Origin: Candidatus Paracaedibacter symbiosus
GTDB taxonomy: Bacteria; Pseudomonadota; Alphaproteobacteria; Paracaedibacterales; Paracaedibacteraceae
Length of the DNA stretch: 64,000 bases
Reading direction: 5' to 3'
Assembly (NCBI RefSeq): GCF_000757605.1
Contig: NZ_JQAK01000001.1
Coordinates: 227,396 to 291,395, forward strand
Shown here: positions 25,983-33,188 of the stretch, piece after piece
Layout of the letters: each line of letters begins with the position of its first letter
Position numbering within the stretch: the first letter of the stretch is position 1
Made by a program: the position numbers and the translations under genes
Notes under the pieces: generated by a model
Databases searched by the model: none
The model's input: the letters and a program-made list of their open reading frames with translations, nothing else
Told to the model about the DNA's origin: nothing

Positions 25983-27731
25983 TCATTCTTCTTGCAGGGT
26001 ACCACTATCGCTCCCCCAATCACTAGAAGAGGATAATTCGTTCTCAGATATACTCTCAGCTATCGAACCCCGTCTTGCTACCACTCTCCTTCTAAAAAAT
26101 TCCCATATGTCGCCCCCTGCCCGCTCTGCATCAGCTGCACTTCGATCATCTTCAGAAAGAATGTTTTCAGTTTGTTGCTGCGGTGGTGGTGGCGGGGAAG
26201 GCTCTCTATTAATATTGGCATTATCTGGTGGGATGGGCGAGACAAATTGGTTGTTGTTATAAGTAGGGCTGCTAGGGGAGTAATTATCATTATCCACCAG
26301 CCAGCTATCAGTTAGTGAATTGCTCATTTGACTTCCACTTAAATCTTTAAATTCCTCTGTTATTTTTCTAAACATCGCGGCGTGTGCTTCCTGTTGAGGT
26401 GTATCCTCAAAGATTTGCTGTGTCCTCATCCCCTCCCTATATCTCTTCTGGTCTTCAGAAACATTTGTCAGTGGTCTCCTTTCTCGGATCTGATTGAGCA
26501 ATGCATCGCGTAATTCAATAGGCGCAACTGGTCGTGGCATCAATTCTCTTTCAGAAGCTGGTTTTAATGGTACTCCTTTATGAAGTTCTTTATGAATTTT
26601 ATCCCAAGATAATACCCCCCGCGTTCCTCCCGGCGGTAGTGGTGGTGGCGGTGGTGGAAGTGGTGCCCCTACTCCAGGCACTGGCGGTGGTGGCGGTGGT
26701 GGTGGAAGTGGTGCCCTTACTCCTGACGATACAAGATGTTCTTCTGGTTTATGTAAAACTATATGGCGGCCAAGATGTTTGGTGCTTGTGACAATATCAA
26801 GATCCCGCCTCGGTAACTCGGTCATTCTTTTTTCTAAAGAAGTTAACTCTCTTTTTTTACTTACCTCACCCAATGGAATGGTAAGCTGAACCCCAATAAA
26901 ACCAACATTTTTACGTACTTTATCTCGGCTCCCTTCTAACTGAAAGGAAACATACTCGTTAAGACGAAAATTAGCCCGAAGACGAAAACCATTAATAGTC
27001 GGTGCTTCTGCTTTTCCTTGGAAGTGGTAATAAGCCCCATACATCCTAAGAGGCTCAAATCCAAGTATGGAACGTCCTATTTCCAGGTCAAATCCCTTTA
27101 GAGGAACTTCTCGAAATCTATCCGCGTACGTATAACAATCAACAACATGATATAAATCTGCACCTCGGGATTGTGGTCGCGATCTTTCAACAACCGTTTG
27201 ATGATTCTTGTCCCTCTCTTTAGTGGTATGTCGAGGATAATAAAAGTTTGCTCGATAGTCCCATGTTTCACTCATTGCTTCAAAGCCAAGACTCAGCTGA
27301 TTCACAATATTCTTGAATTCCGTAGAGCGACAATCATAAAAAGCATAAATCCCTAGGATAAATTGGTTGTTAGCGGTAATCCAACGCTTTCCAATTCCAA
27401 AATTTCCTTCCTTTGACGAATTTGTATACGCAGCAAAACGAAGATCTAGGTATAAAAGGTCTGTATCGCTCTGGATAAGCGGAGAAAATAAAGCTATCTG
27501 CCCTAGATGACGTTGATTGCCATATTTCCCACCCAACCGAACTGCTGAACGCCATTTCTTATCATGAAGGAGATCTCGCTTTTTTTGCTCTTTGGTATTA
27601 GGATTGGTATGTTTTTCTTTGAGCTCAGAATTTTTTGCAAAAACCTCTGATAGAGTTAAGGTGGACGCAGCTACCATCAGAAGAAGTAGCATTTTAAAAT
27701 GACTCGCCTGAAGTTTCTTATTATAGTCCAA
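25983..27731 (-). CDS. Inverse autotransporter with proline-rich, WH2-like and central-acidic actin-nucleator passenger
   Basis: This 582-residue surface protein starts at a TTG with AAGGGGAAG just upstream. Residues 14-32 form a signal peptide (ending SEVFA). Residues 60-287 resemble the intimin/invasin-type inverse autotransporter barrel: LLYLDLRFAAYTN, NFGIGKRW, FILGIYAFYDCR, RANFYYPRH, GFDLEIGRSI, VGFIGVQLTIPL. The passenger has polyproline tracts at 339-368 and WH2-like motifs near 374-394 (IHKELHKGVPLKP) and 405-427 (RDALLNQIRERRPLTNV). A second Pro tract is at 511-517. The C-terminus is DIWEFFRRRVVARRGS then NELSSSSDW, like the WAVE connector-acidic region with its Asp-Trp. It is predicted to recruit actin, profilin and Arp2/3 from the bacterial surface. 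Confidence 0.75.
   Translation of the reverse strand: MDYNKKLQASHFKMLLLLMVAASTLTLSEVFAKNSELKEKHTNPNTKEQKKRDLLHDKKWRSAVRLGGKYGNQRHLGQIALFSPLIQSDTDLLYLDLRFAAYTNSSKEGNFGIGKRWITANNQFILGIYAFYDCRSTEFKNIVNQLSLGFEAMSETWDYRANFYYPRHTTKERDKNHQTVVERSRPQSRGADLYHVVDCYTYADRFREVPLKGFDLEIGRSILGFEPLRMYGAYYHFQGKAEAPTINGFRLRANFRLNEYVSFQLEGSRDKVRKNVGFIGVQLTIPLGEVSKKRELTSLEKRMTELPRRDLDIVTSTKHLGRHIVLHKPEEHLVSSGVRAPLPPPPPPPPVPGVGAPLPPPPPPLPPGGTRGVLSWDKIHKELHKGVPLKPASERELMPRPVAPIELRDALLNQIRERRPLTNVSEDQKRYREGMRTQQIFEDTPQQEAHAAMFRKITEEFKDLSGSQMSNSLTDSWLVDNDNYSPSSPTYNNNQFVSPIPPDNANINREPSPPPPPQQQTENILSEDDRSAADAERAGGDIWEFFRRRVVARRGSIAESISENELSSSSDWGSDSGTLQEE
26632..26722. repeat. Two-copy DNA repeat encoding the polyproline tracts
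   Basis: Two near-identical units of about 40 bp lie in tandem: 26632-26675 and 26683-26722. Each contains GGTGGTGGAAGTGGTGCCC followed by (C/T)TACTCC. On the coding (minus) strand they give GVRAPLP(P)n and GVGAPLP(P)n. Such a tract is prone to slippage, so the proline repeat number may vary between strains. Confidence 0.8.
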
Positions 27732-28002
27732 ATCACTTCCCCTTAATTTTAGGTTTTTTATTTTTAATTATTTTTTATTTTTAAATGTTTTTAAATGTTT
27801 TGAATTAACTGTTAACGATATAAAAAATAAGTAAGAAGGAAAGACGTATTTTCTCAATAGGAAAATTTAGGTTTTTTTAATGTTTTTAATGATTTATTTG
27901 CGCGAGTTGAAAATAAGTTTTTATACTAAGATCGCTATATGTTGACGTTTAACCAAATTTGCTTTACTTATATACTCAAATAAACTTAAGGAAATCACAA
28001 TT

Positions 28003-28413
28003 ATGGCCCGCGTTACAGTTGAAGATTGTGTAGAAATTGTCCCAAATCGTTTTGAGCTCGTTCTTCTTGCTGCAAGAAGGGCGCGTGAACTTTCTTCCGG
28101 TGCTGCCCTTACTATCAGCAAAGACAATGACAAAAATCCTGTCGTCGCCTTGCGTGAAATTGCGGAGCAAACAGTTTCCTCCAATCACTTACGAGATAGT
28201 GTTGTGCGCTCTATGCAACGTATTGTCTTCCGTGATGAAGCGGATGAAGATCTAGAAAATGAGTTCCTAGATGCATTGTCAAATACCGTCATTAATATGA
28301 ATGAAGAGGATGACGAGGATGAAAATGATGTTGTTTCCTCCCAGCTTTTGCAAGCTGAGGCAGAATCACATCTGGGAATTCTTGAAGATAATAACGACAC
28401 TGATGACAATTAA
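28003..28413 (+). CDS. rpoZ: RNA polymerase omega subunit
   Basis: The 136-residue protein begins [34 protein letters not shown] and continues with a [10 protein letters not shown] segment, the omega signature. Omega helps fold and assemble the beta' subunit. An unusually acidic C-terminal tail (EEDDEDEND..., ending DNNDTDDN) extends it beyond the E. coli length, as in several alphaproteobacteria. It is divergent from the actin-nucleator gene, with about 270 bp of AT-rich promoter region between them. TTGACG at 27942 and TATACT at 27971 are present, but 23 bp apart, so no confident promoter is called. spoT does not follow. Confidence 0.95.
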   Translation: MARVTVEDCVEIVPNRFELVLLAARRARELSSGAALTISKDNDKNPVVALREIAEQTVSSNHLRDSVVRSMQRIVFRDEADEDLENEFLDALSNTVINMNEEDDEDENDVVSSQLLQAEAESHLGILEDNNDTDDN

Positions 28414-28629
28414 GTCCTGATGATTGACTCATAGAAAAATGGCGGAAATCAGAAATGATTTTCGTCTTTCTTACATTCAAAATACTTGAAAAAGTAGAAT
28501 TATGGCCAGAAGATTTGGGTCGAATTTTATTTTGGTGCGTCGCTCCTCATCGGCTTTTAATCTGATCAAGGCAACGATTATTTTGAGGATATGTAAATCA
28601 GCTCAAAAAAGGGCTGGTTGTCGACTAAA

Positions 28630-28767
28630 TGTAGTGAATCCAAAAATTTGAGGTGATTTTTTCGCTTGGGCAACAAAGTTGGTTGGCTCTCCCTGAGGAA
28701 GCCAAGCAGAAAAGGAGCCCAAAGTAGGGATGATAAAAATTCCAAATATCAATCGGATTCACTATAC
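28630..28767. mobile_element. MITE-like element, copy A
   Basis: About 138 bp are bounded by inverted ends TGTAGTGAATCC (28630-28641) and GGATTCACTATAC (28755-28767). The interior reads AATTTGAGGTGATTTTTTCG, then CTTGGGCAACAAAG, TTGGCTCTCCCTGAGG and GGAGCCCAAAG. It matches copy B (32074-32240, opposite orientation) over most of its length. There is no coding capacity. Termini starting TA, with A/T-rich flanks, suggest mobilisation by an IS630/Tc1-type transposase, which is not encoded in this window. It fills most of the gap between rpoZ and the serine hydrolase. Confidence 0.7.
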
Positions 28768-28895
28768 TATCCTTCCACTGCCATGGTTCCCAGCCGCTCC
28801 CCAAGCATAACAGTTAGAGAGTCCTTTGATTTTTTCCTCTATAAAACCTCTTTCAAAACCACAACTACTATAGGGTCCAATTAGGGAGTCGTCTC

Positions 28896-30009
28896 ATGCG
28901 CCTGTTAATTAATTTATTTGTGATGTTTTTTTGATTGCTAGCCAATGCCTGGGCACAACACCCAAAACCATCCGCAAAGGTACAATTTCTAAGATTGACC
29001 AATTTATTCAACAGCAACTCCACCAACAAAAAGTGGTAGGCTGTGCGATTGCTATTGTAGAACAGGGAAAAGTTGTTTTTATCAAATCTTACGGTGTTTT
29101 GAAAAAGGGAAAAAAGCGCCTGTCACAAACAGCACCCTCTTTCAACTGGGATCCATTTCAAAACCAGTGACAGCAACATTGGTAGCACGCCTCGTTAAGT
29201 TACAACGCCTTCACCTTGAAATGTCAGCAACAAATTTTTTCCCTGCTATGCCTAATCAAGCAACCCTACGCCACATCTTAAGTCACTCAACAGGTTATAG
29301 ACGCACTTTGTGGAACCAAAAAATTGAGGCAGGAATCCCACGGATCATTCTCTTACAAGAACTGGCACAAGGAGAAAAAACAGCGCCCGGCCTCACTTTT
29401 GACTATCATAATCTTGCCTTCAGTCTGGTGGAAGATGCCATCGCCAATATTGAAAAGACTCCTTTCGCAGAGGTGATGAAAACAGCCCTTCTCACGCCGC
29501 TTGGTATGACCAATACAACTATTGGCAATGGTGATTTTGCTCACATGGCAAACTTTGCCTGGCCACATCAAAAGAATGACAAACAGGTTATTTATCCTTC
29601 TAAAACTTATTCTTGTAACTATCACAAATCGGTTTGTGCGTCCGGCGGCATTAATTCAACTGTCAAAGATATGGCTATATTTTTGAGTTTGCAATTAGGT
29701 AATTTCCCCGATTTTTTAAGTACCGAAGATCTCTCGATGTTTCACGCCCCTCAGATAGAGACAATGGATGCTTTAAAATGGCTACGTATAAATTCAAAAG
29801 AATCAATTAAATCCTATTACGGTCTAGGGTGGCGCAGTCTTGATTATGGGCAAGAGCACATTGTTTTTCATGGCGGTTGGCTGAAGGGATTCACCAACTT
29901 TTTAGCCTTTATTCCGTCTCAGAAAATCGGTATCGTTGTACTCAATAATTCAGAAGGAAATTTTGCCCAAAAAGTTGCCTTCACCTTTTTTGATTTGATA
30001 AAGGAATAG
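28896..30009 (+). pseudogene. Serine hydrolase (class C beta-lactamase/S12 family), two apparent frameshifts
   Basis: The gene starts at ATG 28896 behind AGGGAG. The N-terminus MRLLINLFVMFF is a signal peptide, but the frame meets TGA at 28932 right after a run of seven T. With eight T it continues LIASQCLGTTPKTIRKG and IDQFIQQQL. A second break near 29135 (CCC) hides the catalytic S-x-x-K. With one more C it reads PLFQLGSISKPVTATL. The remainder is continuous from about 29150 to 30009, with YHNLAFSLVEDAI (the Y-x-N motif) and HGGWLKGFTN (the H-x-G region). Both breaks are 1-nt homopolymer deficits, so the gene may be intact in the organism. Substrate is unknown. Confidence 0.8.
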
Positions 30010-30013
30010 CTCA

Positions 30014-30319
30014 ATGAGCAAAAACATATTTGTCGTAGTTCTACGCTACATAGCTGGCATTGAGAAAATTGATGCGGCACGACCGGCCCATATTGATTTT
30101 TTAAAAAAATATTATGCTGAAGGTGTCTTTTTCTCCTCTGGCCGGCAAACCCCTGGTAGTGGTGGTGTTATTTTGGCCCACGCGAATAACCGGGAAACCT
30201 TGATGACCATTTTACACCACGACCCCTTTTATACTGAAAGACTTGCTGAATATCAGGTTTTTGAGTTCACCCCCATCAATTCTTCTAAAAGCTTTTCTGA
30301 GTTTATGGAGCAATTATAG
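30014..30319 (+). CDS. YciI-like protein
   Basis: The 101-residue protein has the YciI/DUF1330-like dimeric ferredoxin fold pattern: ARPAHIDFLKKYYAEGVFFSSGRQTPGSGGVIL and HHDPFYTERLAEYQVFEFTP, with the conserved His and Asp. The family includes small dehydrochlorinase-like enzymes, but most members have no known role. It starts 4 nt after the serine hydrolase stop, so the two are co-transcribed. It converges with the exported kinase gene across a small hairpin. Confidence 0.88.
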   Translation: MSKNIFVVVLRYIAGIEKIDAARPAHIDFLKKYYAEGVFFSSGRQTPGSGGVILAHANNRETLMTILHHDPFYTERLAEYQVFEFTPINSSKSFSEFMEQL

Positions 30320-30330
30320 TGAGTTAAGGT

Positions 30331-30364
30331 GGCAATCTCTTTGTTCTCTATTCGAGAGATTGCC
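30331..30364. terminator. Bidirectional terminator hairpin
   Basis: GGCAATCTCT (30331-30340) and AGAGATTGCC (30355-30364) form a perfect 10-bp stem with a 14-nt loop. It lies between the convergent YciI and kinase genes. The arm sequence equals the inner part of the REP-like repeats (TGGCAATCTC), so the terminator is probably a reduced copy of that repeat. T runs are weak. Confidence 0.55.
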
Positions 30365-30370
30365 CCTCCC

Positions 30371-31441
30371 TCATTCCCTACTACTCAAAATATATCTCAT
30401 ATCACCATCTGGTCTGGCGCCAACTTTAGTAATAATATATCCTGCCATTTCGCTGGCGAGTTTGCTGCAATCTTGAATATCGTATCCGTGGATCATACCA
30501 TAAAGGAATCCAGCGGCAAACATGTCTCCCGCCCCTGTCGTATCAACTATTTGCTTAACATTTTTTGGGGGACTATGGAGGACCACCTCTGGAGTAATAA
30601 TCAATGCACCATGTTCAGCATTAGTTAAAATTGCAATAATTCCGCTTTGTTGGAGGGTTTGAATGATTGTTTCCATGCTCTCCTGATTATACAAAGCCTG
30701 ATATTCTGAAAGATTACCGAAAACAATATCAACTTCTTTGAGAAAATCCACCAACTGGTCACGATGCATTTTAACAACACTGGCATTGGCTAAACCAAAA
30801 GCAGTTATCATCTTGTTTTTCCGGGCCCTAGCATAGGCTTTTTGGAGCATATTAGAGGTTACCCCCTGATCCCAAACATAGGCATCGCTGAACAAAATTT
30901 TGTGATTATTGAGAAGATTTTGGTCAACATCCTTATGCGTAATAGGAACTGAGACACCAAGATAGGAGAGAATTGTCCGCTCACCATCAGGGGTAATTAA
31001 CAGAATGACAAGAGCTGTTCCCTTATCTGCTGCCGCATTGCGGACTAAACAGTTAGATTTAACCTTTGCCTCATGCATATCCTTGACAAAAGAATGACCA
31101 AAATCATCATCAGCGATAATCCCAATAAATGTGGTTTTTCCTCCCAAGCTAGAAACACCCGCAAGAGTATTGGCCGAAGCCCCACCGGCATGCTTTTTAG
31201 AAATGTCGGGTAGATTTTGTAATATTAATCTTAATTCTGGCGTTTCGATCCGTTTATATCCACCCTTTGAAATTCCAAGCGGGGCGATAATCTCGCGCAA
31301 TTTTTGATCATCAAGCTGGACATATATATCATATACAGCTTGATTAATGGCAATAATATCTGCTGGAGATTCTGCATAAGTCACCTTGAAGATTTGTATA
31401 AATATTAGCAAAAGAAAAGCAAAAGCGCTGCTTCTTTTCAT
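30371..31441 (-). CDS. PfkB-family (adenosine kinase-like) kinase with a signal peptide
   Basis: The 356-residue protein is a complete ribokinase/PfkB-fold enzyme: an N-terminal AGGASANTLAGVSSLGG motif (residues 85-101) and the C-terminal DTTGAGDMFAAGFLYG with catalytic base Asp306. It most resembles adenosine/sugar kinases of alphaproteobacteria. The odd feature is residues 1-23, MKRSSAFAFLLLIFIQIFKV then TYA, a classical Sec signal peptide with an A-x-type cleavage site. AAGGTG lies 6 nt before this ATG, and no other Met precedes the kinase domain. Export of an ATP-dependent kinase is unusual and suggests action in the host. Confidence 0.8.
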   Translation of the reverse strand: MKRSSAFAFLLLIFIQIFKVTYAESPADIIAINQAVYDIYVQLDDQKLREIIAPLGISKGGYKRIETPELRLILQNLPDISKKHAGGASANTLAGVSSLGGKTTFIGIIADDDFGHSFVKDMHEAKVKSNCLVRNAAADKGTALVILLITPDGERTILSYLGVSVPITHKDVDQNLLNNHKILFSDAYVWDQGVTSNMLQKAYARARKNKMITAFGLANASVVKMHRDQLVDFLKEVDIVFGNLSEYQALYNQESMETIIQTLQQSGIIAILTNAEHGALIITPEVVLHSPPKNVKQIVDTTGAGDMFAAGFLYGMIHGYDIQDCSKLASEMAGYIITKVGARPDGDMRYILSSRE

Positions 31442-31625
31442 TTAAATCACCTTAATATTAATGGAGAGAGCCAAACTATTTTTAGTTAAATTTTTATGGT
31501 TTTAACCTGTTCTTGCAAAGAGATAAAGAACTTTTTAATAATTTTATTAAAAATTAACATTGATTTGTGTCTTAAATCTGAAATAATAAAAAATGAGATG
31601 AAAATAAAATTGCTTATAAAAAGAG

Positions 31626-32078
31626 ATGATGAAACTTTCCTGGATTCTTACTGCTATTTGTCTTCAGACTCTCACTCCTTGCATTGCTTCAGATTTTAAG
31701 GAGGATTACCCCGCTAGATCTTTTCAATCCACGGCTGTCTATTATAGCTATTACTGTCCTTTTGATCCGCAGAATATCCACGACAAAGTTACCTATTATG
31801 ATGAAATTTTAGCCTCACCAGAATTTTCACACCTTCCGCTCCTCCAACAAGCAGCTTCAATCTATGTTATCGCGGGCATGATGCCAAAAAGCTGGCAGGT
31901 GCGCGCTAGGATTATCGAGCATCCGAATGCAACAAGGGGAGATTGTCAAAATTTTCTCTTGTCTCTTCCTTCTGCCGACGACAAATTGCAAGGAAACAAT
32001 AACCCTCGAGAGCTTTACAAAAATCAAATCAAAAAGGCCACCGATAAAATAAAAGAATTAAAGAATCAGAAGGTATAG
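31626..32078 (+). CDS. Small secreted protein of unknown function
   Basis: This 150-residue protein is not recognised. It has a signal peptide (MKLSWILTAICLQTLTPCIA, residues 2-21; ATG codons at 31626 and 31629) and mature Cys residues in YYCPFDP and RGDCQNF. The C-terminus is lysine-rich and helical (KNQIKKATDKIKELKNQKV). The stop codon TAG (32076-32078) lies inside the terminal inverted repeat of MITE copy B, so insertion may have trimmed the C-terminus. It is divergent from the exported kinase gene. Confidence 0.6.
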   Translation: MMKLSWILTAICLQTLTPCIASDFKEDYPARSFQSTAVYYSYYCPFDPQNIHDKVTYYDEILASPEFSHLPLLQQAASIYVIAGMMPKSWQVRARIIEHPNATRGDCQNFLLSLPSADDKLQGNNNPRELYKNQIKKATDKIKELKNQKV

Positions 32079-32240
32079 TGGATCCAATTGATATTGAGAA
32101 CTTCTATCATCCCCCATCTTTGGGCTCCCTTTCCCGCTTGGTCTCCGCAGGGAGAGCCAACTCGCTTTGTCGGCCAAGCGAAAAAATCACCTCAAATTTG
32201 AGTGCTATAATATTCCCCCACACCAATTAGATTCACTATA
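32074..32240. mobile_element. MITE-like element, copy B
   Basis: Complete 167-bp element. The left end TATAGTGGATCCAATTGATA and the right end (reverse complement TATAGTGAATCTAATTGG) are inverted terminal repeats. The interior is the reverse complement of copy A, with the internal palindromes CGCTTGG/CCAAGCG and GGCTC-CCCT/AGGGAGCC. No ORF is present. It supplies the stop codon of the preceding secreted-protein gene. TA at the extreme ends fits a TA-targeting transposase. Confidence 0.75.
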
Positions 32241-32301
32241 TATTAATCTAGTTGGAAAATTGAGATTTTCTAAGCTGGTTTACTCTGTTTACCCCCCAGC
32301 A

Positions 32302-32781
32302 TCACTTTGTTAGACGAATGAATTGGAGATCTCCAAAGCGTAAGGTGCGCCATGTGTCGCTTTTAACAGTGTATTCTGCAATATTTGCCGTACGCATTGT
32401 TTTTTCCATAAAGATCGAGTCAGAGTCGCACACACGATACATGAAATCTGTGACACCTGAATTGTGACCAATAACGAGAACATTCTTAAATTTATCGTCT
32501 ACCAAGCTAATTTCTTCAAGAATTGTATTGGAGGAGGCGTGATAAAGAGCATCAATATAGCTAACCAAGACACGATCAGGCAAGATATCAGCAATCCCCT
32601 CCAAAGTTTGTCTGGTCCGAGTAGAACTAGAGCATAAAACCATGTCAACTCCATTGAAAAGGGTCGTTCCTTTTAATTTTAAATGTTTAAGTTCCTTCCA
32701 ACCCTCCTTTGATAAAGAGCGGATTTTATCGTCAGAACCTGACATCGTATCTGCATGACGCAAGATAAATAATTTTCTCAT
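32302..32781 (-). CDS. SixA-like histidine phosphatase family protein
   Basis: The 159-residue protein has the branch-1 histidine phosphatase RHG-type motif LFILRHADT (His9). It continues with VDMVLCSSSTRTRQTLEGI (second catalytic region) and VLVIGHNSGVTDF (C-terminal His). The size and short cap match SixA, which dephosphorylates phosphohistidine on phosphotransfer proteins. It is a single gene between two repeat-bearing gaps. The physiological substrate cannot be assigned. Confidence 0.87.
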   Translation of the reverse strand: MRKLFILRHADTMSGSDDKIRSLSKEGWKELKHLKLKGTTLFNGVDMVLCSSSTRTRQTLEGIADILPDRVLVSYIDALYHASSNTILEEISLVDDKFKNVLVIGHNSGVTDFMYRVCDSDSIFMEKTMRTANIAEYTVKSDTWRTLRFGDLQFIRLTK

Positions 32782-32835
32782 TCCAATACCTTTTTATACT
32801 TATTTCTTAATTATTTTTTTTAATATAATCAAAAC

Positions 32836-32973
32836 ACCTGAAAAGGCGTGATGAGATCCGGTAAATTTGTAGTCAATTTTAGTTGGGCAAGACACAAAAA
32901 AAGGCGATTCCTTAAGGAATCCCTGGGGAAAAGTGAGCCCAAAGATGCAATACTACTATTCTACTTTTCAGGT
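32836..32973. repeat. Diverged palindrome-bounded repeat, copy D
   Basis: About 138 bp are bounded by the perfect 9-bp inverted repeat ACCTGAAAA (32836-32844)/TTTTCAGGT (32965-32973). The interior GGGGAAAAGTGAGCCCAAAG resembles the GGAAAAGGAGCCCAAAG core of the MITE-like copies, but the termini differ. It may be a related or chimeric element. The rest of the 400-bp gap before ppk (32782-33188) is AT-rich and shows nothing else. Confidence 0.4.
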
Positions 32974-33188
32974 ATTTTTAGTATACTATAATATATATAC
33001 TTTAGCTGATCCTTACTAAGAGAAAGTTAAAGAAATATTGATGCATCAATGGAACTACTTCCTAACCACGCGAGACCCATAACCATAATCTTAATAAATC
33101 TTTCTCAATTTGCACTATTTTTTAACTTTTTCTGGCCTACACTCATACTAAAGATAATTTATCTAATATTTTAAAAATTGATAATTGG

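Noticed and set aside
26078-26290. Short ORFs opposite and within the proline- and acid-rich parts of the surface protein
   Set aside because: They are by-products of low-complexity GGT/CCA-rich DNA in other frames. Only the 582-codon frame gives coherent domains.
27942-27976. Sigma-70 promoter for rpoZ (TTGACG and TATACT)
   Set aside because: The two hexamers are 23 bp apart, well outside the usual 16-18 bp, so they are noted but not called.
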